Source of the DNA: Dipylidium caninum | Taxonomy: Eukaryota > Platyhelminthes > Cestoda > Cyclophyllidea > Dipylidiidae | Length of the DNA: 64,000 nt | Reading direction: 5' to 3' | NCBI GenBank assembly: GCA_017562135.1 | Contig: QEYB01001217.1 | Span: 744,001 to 808,000 of the forward strand | Shown: positions 11,331-23,328 of the stretch, piece by piece | Layout: each line of letters opens with the position of its first letter | Numbering within the stretch: position 1 is the first letter of the stretch | Position numbers and translations under genes: made by a program | Notes under the pieces: model-generated | What the model was told of the DNA's origin: nothing | Seen by the model: only the letters and a program-made list of their open reading frames with translations | Database searches by the model: none

Positions 11331-14300
11331 ATGTTGAACTCTCAGCAGAAAAAGCCTTTTCCAGACACTCGGGTTAGTACCATTACCGGACCTCTCAGTG
11401 AGGAATTTTCCCGTTCGAATGGCCTCTTCACGGAGCTTCAGCTCGGAGATCGACTGTTCAACATGAAGGCGGGTTCCGCCTCTGAGACAGCGATCGTCTC
11501 CTTCGCCATCGTAGGAGGTCAGGTGAAAGCAGTGACGCAGATATCTCTGGCCCACCTCAGGGCCACTGTCGTCCGGATTGCATCACTTCTTCGCGAACAT
11601 TTGCTCCCCATTCTAAAACAACGTGGACTTGACCTCTCATCGGAGAAGGCACAGGGCAAAGCCTTCCTGGCTGCCTACATTACAAGGGGAATTAATCGAG
11701 TCTATCTGCAGGTAAAACCAACGTATTTTTTTCAAGGTATGAATGGGAGGAGGTTAAATAAACCATCAGACTGACCTGACACTCTTTGGCAGCACTGAAG
11801 CTCCCGATGTTGCCATCAGTTGGTGTGTTTTATTATCATCAAACGCGATCTTTCCTTACTCAGCCGCACTGATGAATCCCATGTTGCTGGCATTCTCCAC
11901 TTACAACAAAGTTATTCATCTTAAAGTCACATTTTCCTCTCATATTAAGTCATATTTACGCAGTTGATACAGCCAGCAACCAAAAGGCTCCTCTCATTAA
12001 CTTATGCTGATGAAATTTCACAAGGAAACACCAATTCTTGATGAATTTGCCATTCATAACTTCAGCTACACAATAGTGTTGAGGTGTACTTCGCCCCATC
12101 GACCTCCACACACTGAGAGTATAGAAAGTGGACCTTTAGATGCCAATGGAGAGGGTGGAGGTGATGGAGAACGGTAGAAGGCCGGGGTGAGGATCAGGGG
12201 GCGGGGTTCCGATGCAGCCCACGGGAAGGAGGAGAGGGAGACACAATGCCACAGCTCGGTTCTGTTCAGTTGTGAATGGGAAAATTTGTCTACGTATCCA
12301 ATTCACGTTAGCTAACCTCCCTATCGCCTCAACTTCAGGCAGTTAGTTACGTAGTCCGTGTGAAAGGACAACATCAGCTGTCGGGACAAAGGACATTCAT
12401 TTACTGTTCGACTTAGTATGCGGGAAACTATGAAACGGGTGATGAATGGAAGTCGGAGAAGAGGGCATTCACTCTCATTAGTGGACTCAGATGTTTTAAG
12501 GCAAGATGTTTTCAGGCAGTTGTAAAAAGGCCTCATTCTTAGTTTATACCCAAATTTACTAATTGCGCAGTCGTATTTCATTCCTCTTCACAATCAACAT
12601 GGGCTGGTGGTTTTTCGGAAGACCTGATGGCGATACTCAAGCTGACGGGACAAAATTTTTGGATTTAAAGTCGGGCGTTTTATTCATTAGTGGATGCGTC
12701 TTCGAACGCCTCGTCAATGTTTCTCCCGTTTGGTTTAAATTCGTTTTCAGCGGCAAATAAAGTAAAAATTGTCCAAGGGGTAAGAGAAATATGTTTAAAA
12801 TCCAAAGCTAATAATATTGAACGCACGTGGTAATGCATCTCCATCTTTAGGGGCTGGAAACACAAACGCCTATTTCATTGTTTCCTATCAAATATTTTCA
12901 CATACAGTAAACTTGTCCACTGGTCGGCGATCACAAGCCGTTAGTGTCAAAAGTTGGTCCGAGTTGTTGTCAGTGTGACCCGCTTGAGAAAGAGTGGAGT
13001 TCCACGGAGACAAATAATTGGGAACGGATGAGGAGGAGGTGAGTTGTTAATACCAATTTTGTGTCCCAAACTGGTCGACATTGTTTTGCTTGTCTTCAGT
13101 TATCTCATCAGTCAATCCCACTAATCAAACGATCAGTCTTCCAGATGCCGAGAATTTTCTACGTTGACGTTTTAAAATAAAGATTTATCTGGATGGAGTT
13201 TACACTTAAAGTGACTATGATTAGGCGCGCGTAGAAGCCTTCACACTTGCGGTAACTGAAGACATCGAACTTCCATTTAGCTCGCCTGCATGCTCTTGCG
13301 ACTGGCCTACATCCCCATGGACAGCAACCTCTCAGTCGAGAGAATAACACGCATCGCCGAGTGGTTTGAGCCAGTAGCCTTCGTCGCCGACGACGATAAT
13401 GTCAAGGTGGAGACACTGCAAGTCCCGACGTTCAACTTCACTCAAATACTTCACCGGGCAGAAGCCAAAGACACCACAAATGTGGAACCTCTTTTTAGAG
13501 GCATGGGAAATCCTGTACTCTTGTTACTTTTTACGTCTGGAAGCACTTCTGTACTACCGAAAGATGTGCCGCTGCGGAATAGCCAACTGGTTAATCGTCT
13601 CTGTTGGCAGTGGAGTCCACTATCGCCTCTGGGAGCAGTAGGTGGTCCAAGTCTTGTAAAATCATCCTGGCTCTTTATCGACGCATTCACCGAGATGTTC
13701 GGACCGGTTTTGGGAGGCAGAACAATTGTTGTCTGTGGAGAATCCACAATGACATCAGAGCGAGTTGTCTCCGATGTCCATGTTCTTGCGGATCTTGTTC
13801 GCAGGTTCCACATTGCCCAAATCACCAGTGTGCCTTCACAATTAGAGTCCTGGATGAATCAGTTGGATGGGAGATCCGAGGCATTTGGATCATTGCAAGT
13901 GATTGTGTCCAGTGGCCAGAGTTTGCCCTACACACTGGCACTGCGGCTGTTTGAGGTGTTTCACCATCGACCACTACGACTGCTGAACCTCTACGGCAGC
14001 ACGGAAGTGGCCGGAGACATTACTGCCGCGGCTTTCGACAGTAAGGAAGATATTGAGGCGGCAGTGAGGAAGCTATCTACAAGTGGCCTCCTCTTACCCG
14101 TTGGAAAACCCATCGATAACAATGAAATCTATGTAATCGGTGGGGAATTTGGGACGAGTTCAATGAAGGTAGTGGAGAGAGGTGTGGAAGGTGGAATTGT
14201 GGCTTCGGGCGCGGGGATCTTTACCGACTATGCAGTAACGAGTTCAGGGTCTCTAAAGTAAGTAATATTTTCCATACCTTACTTACGGATCCAGTGACAT

Positions 14301-17300
14301 AAGAAAGGCTCCCGAGAAGAAGTGGCGTTCAGTTAAGTATTTACGCAACCACTTTACAAATTGCACCACTGTGTTGTCAACGCGGAGCCATGAAACGTTA
14401 GAGGGATCCTTCCGGGAGGCCTTTACAAGCGGACGATTTGGAAAAAGACCTCACCAATTGAAGTCTATCAAATTCTATGTCACCAAAAGCATTACCTTTT
14501 CGATTAAGCGCGACACCAATTTTCCACGCTATTTATTATATTCAATCGAAATAATTTTCATTGGCGCCTACAAACTTCTGCTAATGATTTGGGAATTCTC
14601 ATACGCTTCTTCGGGAAACCCTCTATTTTTAGAGTTGATAAACGACTGGAGGTCCTAAATACTATCATTTTGGTTATCGTAATTACTAAAAAAAATAGTA
14701 ACAGGTGGGCGGAATATCGGCTGAATGTTGAAGATGTGGGAGAAGTTGTCTAATTTGTTAAGATCGCTTTCACGGCAATGATTTCGCCTGGTTGAAGCAA
14801 GGAATAATGGACCACTCCTAGGGATTCAACCAAATCTTAATGTTGAGTTTTGTTTCAATGAAATTTCGGCTCAGGGCGTTCAGTCTTACCTACTCACCTG
14901 CCTCACCCTTTTTCCATTATCACACAAAATCCAGCTTCTATGACGGGTGATGATTTGATATAAAACGGCGGAGGAAGCAACACAGACGCGCACCTGCTCT
15001 TGAGGCGCTCGAAAGTCTATTTCCACTTGTGTCCTTGTGCACAGCCGGTAGAGCTAATTCTCATTTTTTTTATTGTAAGTCCTCAGATGGTTTAACAGAA
15101 CTGGATAGATGGCTAGTTTCAATTTAGTTCAGACCCCAGTTTCCGTATTGTCAACATGGCCTGATGGTCTTCCTCGAGGCACCTTGACGAAAGTCACATT
15201 GCCAGAAGGAACTTTGTGAGGCCAACATTGAGAGTTTTTTTGTTTTTCCTTCCTAAGGCCTCATTGCTTGTTTCTACATAGTTTTGGATAAAATTGAAAT
15301 TAAAATAGGAAGAATTATCGAAATGTGTAAAAAGAATGCCAGTCGTGTATTGCGAAGCAAGCAACAAAGATGCGCGTTTGCTCTTTGGCTCGACCGATCA
15401 TCCATCTCCACTTGAGCCAGTTCCTGCGGCCGGCACATATGAGTCCAGTTTTTTGTTCCATCATTTATTGTTTAAACACGGCCGAAAGGAACTAAAGTTC
15501 CCGAATAGTTGCGTGTAGGGCTCAGATTCCCCAGTCGTCGTCCTTCATTCCTCCTCGTTATTATCAACATGGACTGCTGGTCTTCCTCGAGACCCGTTGG
15601 AGATACTGAACTTGCCGGAACTAAATTTGTGAAACCAACAGGGAACCTTTTTTTCACGAGTGACTCAGCCTCCAAAAGATAAAAGCGGGATACAAATACG
15701 GTAAATTATTACGAAATGAGTAATAAGACTACTTAGAAAATTTTTAAATAGAAATATCCGCCGTGCGTTATAACTCACCTCTCCCAGCCCCAGGTGCACA
15801 CAGACTAAACACGAGAGCATTTTTCGTAGTTTCCAACCTAATGCGTTCTTCCAGTTCTCAACTAGAGGCGGTGATCTTCCTCGAGGCATATTGACGCTAC
15901 TCGAATTGCCAGAACAAACTTTGTGGAACCAGCATAGACAAATTATTTTTTCACTAATGGATCCATCTTCGGATGCCTCTGAGTTATAATTCATTTTGAA
16001 ATTGTAGAGGAAAAGTTGATGTAAGATGCGTTTTGTTCCCATCTGCCTTCGGAGCAAAACAAAATAAAATTTGCGTACACACACGAAAATATTTTACAAA
16101 ATGAACAAGAAGAATATCTTTATGATCCCATTATAAAAACATCAAGTTCACGTTACAATGTACCTTTCTCCGTCGGAGCCAAATAGCGTTTTCCAACGTA
16201 AAACCACCACCGCCGGTCATCCGTTTTCCACGTAGCGCGAAAAGCATACATGAAATGCATACGAGACACTGATCCATTGAGTCCTTGCCTCCAAGGTCTC
16301 CAGAAAGTCTCCTTTTAATCGTCGACAGGGCCGCCAAGTCTGCCTCTTTGTGGACCCCAGGGAAACAAAATGGTGGACTTCTCCACCAGAGGTGCTGTCT
16401 ATTACTTCTGCGCGCTGTCAGTCTCATTGAATGCGACTCAGAGATGTAACTTAATTGGGCAAACAAGTTTATTACGGTCTGTGCATGAAATTCAACTGAT
16501 AAGGGGGTTCAGAGCAGGTTATTATCAGTAAAGAACTTTTTTCTTTCTCACCAATCAAATATGACACGCACCTGACTGTTTTCACTAAGGGGAAAATTAA
16601 TGCAGATGATAGCAAGAATAGGCGTGTAATTGCGCACACCGGAGAGAGGGAGAGAGAAGAAAGCTTTAAAGGGAACCAAGGGGAATGGCTGCGCTGTTTG
16701 ATCTACATCCTGAGAGCTGAGAACATTAGCAGTGGTAGGGCAATCCCATGGACAAATCAGGGGTCCCAGGCCTTGTCAAAACGACTGACACCTGGTACTT
16801 CGCATTGGCTGCCACCACTGTCTCGTTGGCCGACATAGACTAGAGAGCACCTTTTGGGTTGAATTTCCGCTCGAAACCACATGGCAAGTACGTGCCCTTT
16901 TGCTTACCTCCGCGTCTAGGCCGGTTGGGTCGCTGATGCCTAATACTCTCACCACCCACTCCTGTTTCCCACGGGCCTTCAACACAGGCGATGTGGGTTT
17001 CGTCTGTCCCAAAAGCGGCGATCTCTACGTCATCGGGCGCGAGGACGACGTGGTGAAGGTGAACGGGGTGAAGATTTGCGTGGGTAACATTGACCATCTC
17101 CTGGCCAGTCTTCGACGCGAGGGCTCCGTTTTCGCTGGCCTCGGCACCACCTCAACCCTTGCTCTGCAAAAGGGTGAGACGGGAACTCGACTCGTCTGTT
17201 TCTATCAGCGAAATAACAAGCTTTCCAACTCTTTCACCAGCGCTCAACTCTCCGAAGTCGTGAGGAATCATTTTTCAGCATTCCTCAATGTCACCTTCGT

Positions 17301-19691
17301 GGAGGTAACAAAGTCTTTGTCGTCTCTTCTGGAGACTTCTTACGATTGCCATTGAGACCCATTGGTGCACTGCCTCTACATTTGCACGAAACCTTGACCC
17401 CTCGTCTTCTTTCCACACTGCAGGTGGCATCATTCCCCATTCAGAAGCATTCAGGTAAGATTGACAAAGTCAAGCTGAAACAGGACTTTCAACAAGGCCT
17501 CTACGACCGCATTATGCCCCATGAAAGAAGAGAATTCGAGGTGACGCCGAGGACACTTGTCGGACCGCGTGAAACCGTTCGTCGCATGTTTGCAAAACAC
17601 CTCGGTTTATCTGAGGCTGCTCAAGCTAATGGCGAACCCAGCGATGATCAGGACTTTTTTCTCATTGGAGGCGACTCAATTACGGTAAGTCGGTACATCA
17701 GAAGTTGATGAACTGGATGACAACTTTTTTCGAAGTGAAAAATGCTTTTATCTCCTACCGGCAGTCAACATCGCCCTCACATGCGGCTAGCGAGTTAAGG
17801 CTGTCTCCACGGCCTTGTTTCTCCTCTCAAAAGTGCTGCCTTCTAAAGTAATTTAGCCTCTCCTCTCTAGTAACCCTAACAACAATAAAAACAGGGATTT
17901 TGACATCTTTTCAGTATTAATCATCCACAAATGGACAGGGCTGAGACGAAATTTAGGTTCCACCATGTCGGTCTCGTGTCGGGCCGTCTGTCATAAACTC
18001 GTTCCCTATTAGGGGCGTTGACCGTCGGTGGTCAAGTGTGCAATTGTGAAAATAGGACGTAGATAGACGCATAAACATCAGAGGCTTGTGTTCATTAATG
18101 GGCTCAACTAGCGGTGCATTTTTGACAGACATGTTAGTGAGTCTTTCTCAATCGTTAAACATCACACAGTCCTTGTCGCCTCTTTCCACGCTCAACTGCT
18201 GTTCGCATTCTTTCCGTGTGTCCATAGAACCACGAGGGCACACGAATTTGGGTGGTGAATAGCGACAGGTGTCTATGACGAGGAGGAGTTGATCGGAGAG
18301 GAAGTGTCCAAATATGAAAAGCCTGAATATCACTTAAGTCAAATAAGTAATATGCTCAACACTTGCTTAATCATGTACCAAATTTCATCATTTTCGTCAA
18401 CTTTCAAACTTGGCTATCAAAGGTAGTCCACCTTTTACACTTCCATCTCACTTAGATTTCCAAAGTTACTAGTTGAAAACATCCTTCCATTATCGGCTCG
18501 ATGCCTATTCTTTACATGTCTTTTCTCACGGATCTTACCTCACTTGCTTCGACTAAGTAAAACAACGGAAGCTCTAAGAACGAAAAATAGCTGACTTTAT
18601 GTTTAAGGGAGCCTCAGGTTTTTCAAAAGCCCTTTTCATTACCTCTATCCCACCTATTCTACGAATAATAAGAGGTGGGAAGAACAAAGCGGAAGGATTA
18701 AGCGCACTGAAAAACTGGTTGCTAACTCGTATTTTCGCATACTCTCTTGTCTAGGCGGTGGTTATTGTAGCAGACTTGCGAAAACAGGGTTTCAAAGTAA
18801 AGCTGAATGATTTTGTGGAGAAAAAGAAAATCGGCGAATTCCTGGACACGATTATGAAACGAGGACCACAACTAAACCTCGGGGAATCAAAATTTGGCCA
18901 CACGAAACAGCCATTTGTCCAGGAGTACCTGCCGGGTAAAACGTTTGTCAACCAGCCTCTCCATGACGCATGCTGTAAGGAGGCGATTATCCAAGTTATT
19001 GTGGAGTCCTTTGTGCACTTCGAGCCTCTAGTACAATTGGTGAATTTGAGTGAGGAGACTCTACGTAAAATAGTGACGAGTCGATTAGGGCAATTTGAAC
19101 ATCTGCCAGGCCTTGTGAAAGTGGCTGGCTACACTGAGGGCGATCCGAGCGGCCCACTAGAAACCCTAATTTCCGACATCTCTGCAGTGACTATTGGATG
19201 CCCAGCCTCCACGCCCCCCGCTCCAGATGTCGAAGATCCAATCTACTACCATTTGGAGAAAGCTTTCGAAAGCTGTGTTGCCGCGGCTGGTGAAATTGAA
19301 GATTTTGATAAATGCTTCGTCTCCTTGCTAGTTGGCGCAAGTCGGGACACCACGGATGCGGGCGAGAGATTACGACTTTTGTTTCTTTTGGAGGAAGCTC
19401 TTATCGACGGTAGCAGAAAAATGGGCTTCACGAGGATTCTCTCCGTCAATACGACCGCAGTGACACAGGTAAATCCCTATGAAACTGATGGGTTACACTA
19501 GTCATACCTTTCGACCCGAGAGTATAATAGCTTTTTCCTTTCTCCTCTTGCTGATGATGGCCGTGGAGCTGGGCTATGTTCAAAATTGTATTGTGAATAT
19601 CGCAAGCATATTGAAAGCCCGTGGAGTCAAGTGCACACAGGAAAGTCTGTTGTGCCAGGTTGCTACGTTGCGAATAGACAAACCGACGTGA
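11331..19691 (+). CDS. ebony: Ebony-like beta-alanyl-biogenic amine synthetase (single-module NRPS)
   Basis: Predicted to activate beta-alanine as an adenylate, load it on a phosphopantetheine carrier and join it to a biogenic amine (dopamine, histamine, serotonin or similar). Exons 11331-11711, 13281-14257, 16920-17304, 17424-17684, 18755-19468 and 19569-19691 have matching phases and give about 946 aa (Drosophila Ebony 879). Adenylation domain: LRLAYIPMD near residue 133; an A3 loop FTSGSTSVLPKDV near 211 with one residue more than the usual TSGSTGxPKG; WLFIDAFTEMFGP near 257, with Asp placed as in Ebony's FVDSIAELWGP; NLYGSTEVAGD near 363; NTGDVGF near 474; HSGKIDK with the A10 Lys near 593. 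Carrier motif FFLIGGDSIT has the modified Ser near 666. The C-terminal 240 aa are GNAT-like and match Ebony's amine-selecting domain (SRKMGFTRILSVNTTAVTQ). AASDH was considered, but the beta-propeller it carries is absent. An extra 5' exon is possible. Confidence 0.82.
12145..12240. repeat. G-rich tract in Ebony-like intron 1
   Basis: A purine-rich plus-strand stretch with several G runs (GGGG, GGGGG, GGGG within about 25 nt near 12183-12208, then GGG). It could form a G-quadruplex in RNA or DNA. No coding potential is seen. Confidence 0.4.
12569..12712 (+). repeat. Intronic repeat family, copy 1
   Basis: Degenerate copy of a roughly 110-140-nt element. Shared landmarks are TTCATTCCTC, then ATCAACATGG, a TGGTGG/TTCC/TTCG block, GATACTCAA, CTGACGGGACAAAATTT, and a tail ATTAGTGGATGCGTCTTCG. 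It lies in intron 1 of the Ebony-like gene in the same orientation as copies 2-4. Confidence 0.6.
15130..15240 (+). repeat. Intronic repeat family, copy 2
   Basis: Shares GTCAACATGGCCTGATGG, TCTTCCTCGAGGC, TTGCCAGAAGGAACTTTGTG and GCCAACA with copies 3 and 4. It lies in intron 2 of the Ebony-like gene. The sequence upstream (about 14990-15070) also resembles that upstream of copy 3, suggesting the true unit is nearer 300 nt. Confidence 0.65.
15532..15673 (+). repeat. Intronic repeat family, copy 3
   Basis: Shares CCTTCATTCCTCCTCG and TTATCAACATGG with copy 1, and GGTCTTCCTCGAG, CTTGCCGGAACTAAATTTGTG and AACCAACAGGG with copies 2 and 4. It starts about 400 nt after copy 2 in the same orientation. 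Confidence 0.65.
15846..15982 (+). repeat. Intronic repeat family, copy 4
   Basis: Shares GATCTTCCTCGAGGCATATTG, ATTGCCAGAACAAACTTTGTG and GAACCAGCA with copies 2-3. Its tail CACTAATGGATCCATCTTCG matches the tail of copy 1. Same orientation as the other copies, in intron 2 of the Ebony-like gene. Confidence 0.65.
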
Positions 19692-21431
19692 AGACAATCC
19701 TCGCCTCTTCTGCCAGACACCCCCCATCCCCGCGCTACTGACGGGACGCTGCTTTTACTGTTATAAGAGGTTTTTGTCTGGTTAAAGGGACTTGTTATGA
19801 TAGAATGATAAATTATAAAGTACAAAGTAGAAGTGCTTTTGTTAAAATGAAATCAAATAGGATCCAGAAAGGTAGGAATTAAAGTGGTACAGTTTTTCCA
19901 GGCTGAAAGACACGTTGCGTAACTTCCAAGTCCACTGATGAGGTTAGACGTCTATCGTGGAGAGAGAACGTATCTAGTATGAAATTTAAGAGATCACATC
20001 CGTTTTATTGTCCCCATCGAACTCGTTTAAAACACCGACGATACACGTTTCTGTATGCTTACTGTTTAAACACCTAATATTAGTTTTACCTACCTGCGAA
20101 ACATAAAACAAAGCTTATGTGGTGGTAATGAAGCTCCTAGAAATGGGATTAACTGATAGTAAATTCCAAAAAATTCCCCCATAGTAATACTGAAAGTCCA
20201 CAATAGCGACTCAATATCTTACGTGTAAAATTTTAACAATGGGTGTTTCAATAAGGAACCAATAAATGCATAACATCCTCCGAAAAAAAAGAAAGTCTTG
20301 GTGACGGAGATTGAGACAAATGTACCGGTTTAATCCAGCTAGAGGACAGAGTTTAAGTAGACATATTGTAGTCGGAAAGTAGAGTCTTGTGACTGTTGAT
20401 AGCTGCATTCCTTCCTTGCCCCTTAAAGTTGGATTAACTACTAAGAGGCGATGGCATCTCCTCGATCGCTTTCGTTTCAGCCGTCCTACCTTCACGCTTC
20501 CCCCATCCCCCTCTCACAATTTATTTTTGCACTTTATGTTACTTTATGAGAACTGAATGTCTGCTGAAAACAGTTAATCGTAGCATTCTCCTGCACAAAC
20601 ATTGAAGACGCTAGAATCGATCGGTGCAGTGTATGTCATATTCACACTCTCATCCGTTTCAAATCTGTCGCTTGAAAAGTCCCACAGAGAGTTACAACAA
20701 TTGTCCTGAGTCGATACTCCCACAACCACTCTTGATGTGGACTTAAAGACCCATGTGAGTACTATAAAAGCAGTTTTAGAGATGTAAATCATCCGGACAT
20801 TCTTTTGCGCTTAGCTTCCATCAGCTTACTAGCATTTCCCACGACCACTGCATAATCATATGTTACGAGTTCACCTTTCCAGACTAAGCCGACAAGCTGT
20901 AGCAAATTCGTTGTCTATTCTTATTTACTGCTGCAAACTCTCGTGTCGACCATTACCAAATTCCTTTAAACTTCCTCGCGTGCTACTATTGAAGATAAAT
21001 TTTCGGCCGAGGTGATGATTAATATGAAACAAATTATACTTCTTTTAGTTGAATTGGTGTCCATAGGATTAAAATTGAGTGGAAATGTGAAGGCGCCCGA
21101 TGAGCCTTTGCAAATTGTCTGAAATTTGAGAGTGGTCATTTATTCAACTGTTTAGATGAGTACTTCCCTATAAATGACCTTATAAAGTCAATTAAATGGT
21201 AAATTACCATGTTTCGGATTAAGCTGGAAACCTCGGACACCTTACTAATGCGTACATGGTCGCTTGGCAGTGCTGTGTTTTAATTTTCAATTTTAGGGAA
21301 AGACTTTTAAAGTTCAGCTGTTAACCGTTCATCAAAATTTGCTGGTTTGTGACTTTGGCCGCGTTTCCCTCCTTTCATACTTTGATACTAATATACCTTA
21401 AATATAGATTGGCACTTTAGTGTTTCCTAGA
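19692..21431. other. Intergenic region, no gene seen
   Basis: 3' flank of the Ebony-like gene and 5' flank of COPS4. No AATAAA was found near the Ebony-like stop and no conserved exon is visible. The COPS4 end shows an acceptor-like TTTCCTAG ending one base before the COPS4 ATG. Confidence 0.5.
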
Positions 21432-23328
21432 ATGGAGTTGGATACTAAGTTCTTCAGAGACATGGAGATTATTCTTGCCGAAAAGGATTCGGAAGAAGCT
21501 CTAGAAAAGTATCTCCTACTTTACCTTATCATCCCATTTTGTCCGTAGGTTTACGAGTGTGTTGGATTACATCACTAGTTTGTCCCCTCCTCTCTTTATT
21601 GAAGCTGCCTCTAATATTGCTAATATGAGTAAGACTTATTTTTATTAGTTTTCGTAATTAATGATCCCATTTAAAACCTTCTATTATATTTTGATAGTAT
21701 TTCGTCTATTACAGTATCACAGGGCAACGTGACAGTCATTACGGCTCGTCAGATTGGCACTAAGTTGATCAATTTTATCGACAGTTTCCCAGATGACACA
21801 CTTGTCATTTCAACATTTCAGCAAGTGCTTTCGCGTTTACAGTCTCGTGTTATTGCATTCGAAGCACAGGTGCTGTGCCATTCTATTCTAACTTGTTTGC
21901 TCTAGTTGGCTAATTTAAGGGACCTCCTAGCTCAACGCCTTGAAGAAGTCGGTAATCTTCGAGAAGCTGTTTCAGTTCTTCGCGGGATACCCATCGACTC
22001 TCATACACGGTATTTAGACCTACCTTAGTAGTTACTATTTAGCCTTGCCTTAAGCTTTGTTATTATTGTTGTTTTAGCCTTTATTCCGATGATTACAAAC
22101 TGGAAATATGTTCACGGATAGTCGATGGCTTCTTTAAGTTGAAAGAACTCGACAATGTCGAAGCTGCTATTAACTCAGTCTCGAAGCTGTTAAGTACCTC
22201 CAAAGACGAACGATTAAAAATGCGTTTTAAGGCAACTCATTGTATGCTTTCAGTTTACGCGCTCTTAGATTGCTCAGGCACAACTCATGGATGCTAAGCG
22301 AAAATTCCTCGAAGCTTGTCAACGGTACATTGAATTGTCTATCCATTTTCGTGAGATCTCAACGGACGCTGAGAGGACTGCTTTTCTTGAACACGCGTTA
22401 CTCTCTGCTCTTTTGGGAGGGGCAGGTCAACAAAGAGCTCGTCTTTTAGCTTTCCTCTATAAGGATGAGCGTTGCCACGCTCTTCAGGCTTTCCCTATTC
22501 TCGAAAAAATGTGAGTATCATAATCAAGCAAATTTTTTGTTGTGACCATTGTTAACTTTCTCCCCTTTTTATAGGTATAAACAACGCCTGATAAGTCGAG
22601 AGAGTATGCGTGGCTTGCGTCCTCTGCTTATCCAATATTACCCTCATTTGTTTGGCGATGGTGAAAAGCAGCTAGAAGAGGTTTTGGAAAGAGTGGTAGT
22701 TGAGCATAATATGCTCGCTGCTAGCTACCTCTACAACAACATCACTTTAGAGAATCTTGGTGAATTGCTGGACATTGAAACCAAGCAGGCACGTTTCTCT
22801 TTTATCTGATAATTCTTTTAATCGCTTTTCCAGGCCGAATTAATTGCTGCACAGATGGTTGAGGAAAATCGCATGGTTGCCCAGATTGATCAGATTGATG
22901 GAGTTGTTTATTTTGAACGTGAGTTTTCACGTGTCTTCCTTTCTAATCCTTTATTGCATTATTGCCTCAGAGCGTCAAGCCTTTTTATTCGTTGATTTGT
23001 GACGTAATTGCCATTAAATTACTAGATCTTGACACAACAAAGGAGGACTATGTCTATTTGGATGTATGTGGTTTTACCTCTTCGCGAATATAGTTAGGAT
23101 CTAAGGGAAAACGATTGCTTCGAATTTACAATCTTTTGAACTCCGCTAGTGTGTAGTGAATCTACTAACCTACCTTATAGCACTAAGTTATTGTTGCTTC
23201 CAGAAGACAATACAGCTACAGGTAATACGAGGATTCAGGATTTGTGGACTTCGTTAAATCGCATTTTTGAGAGTATTGAAACTGACCATCCTCAGTGGGT
23301 TGCGGCTCGTCTGGAGGCCCTTGCTTGA
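21432..23328 (+). CDS. COPS4: COP9 signalosome complex subunit 4
   Basis: PCI-domain subunit of the COP9 signalosome, which removes NEDD8 from cullins in nucleus and cytosol. Nine exons: 21432-21508, 21549-21628, 21715-21869, 21906-22009, 22078-22231, 22269-22510, 22575-22788, 22834-22918, 23204-23328; all phases agree and give 411 aa (human 406). Similarity runs end to end: SRVIAFEAQ (human PRVISFEEQ), VLRGIPIDS, DDYKLEICSRI, AGQQRARLLAFLYKDERC, VVEHNMLAASYLYNNIT, QAELIAAQMVEENRM, IDQIDGVVYFE, and the C-terminal HPQWVAARLEA. The PCI winged helix is roughly residues 290-365. Introns are 36-86 nt except the last (285 nt). Introns at 22232-22268 (37 nt) and 22789-22833 (45 nt) start with GC, not GT; both are forced by the protein match. 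An acceptor-like AG ends one base before the ATG. Confidence 0.95.

Noticed and set aside
1440..15845. Identical 15-mer GTTTCCAACCTAAT-type match near 1443 and 15827
   Set aside because: Similarity does not extend beyond about 15-20 nt, so it may be chance.
11331..19691. Assignment of this gene to AASDH (beta-alanine-activating enzyme)
   Set aside because: AASDH ends in a PQQ-type beta-propeller; here the C-terminus matches Ebony's acyltransferase-like domain and the stop follows directly.
22229..22290. GT donor (GTATGC at about 22242) for COPS4 intron 5
   Set aside because: It gives the wrong phase or an in-frame stop with every nearby acceptor; only AAG|GC with TTAG|ATTGCT restores the conserved residues.
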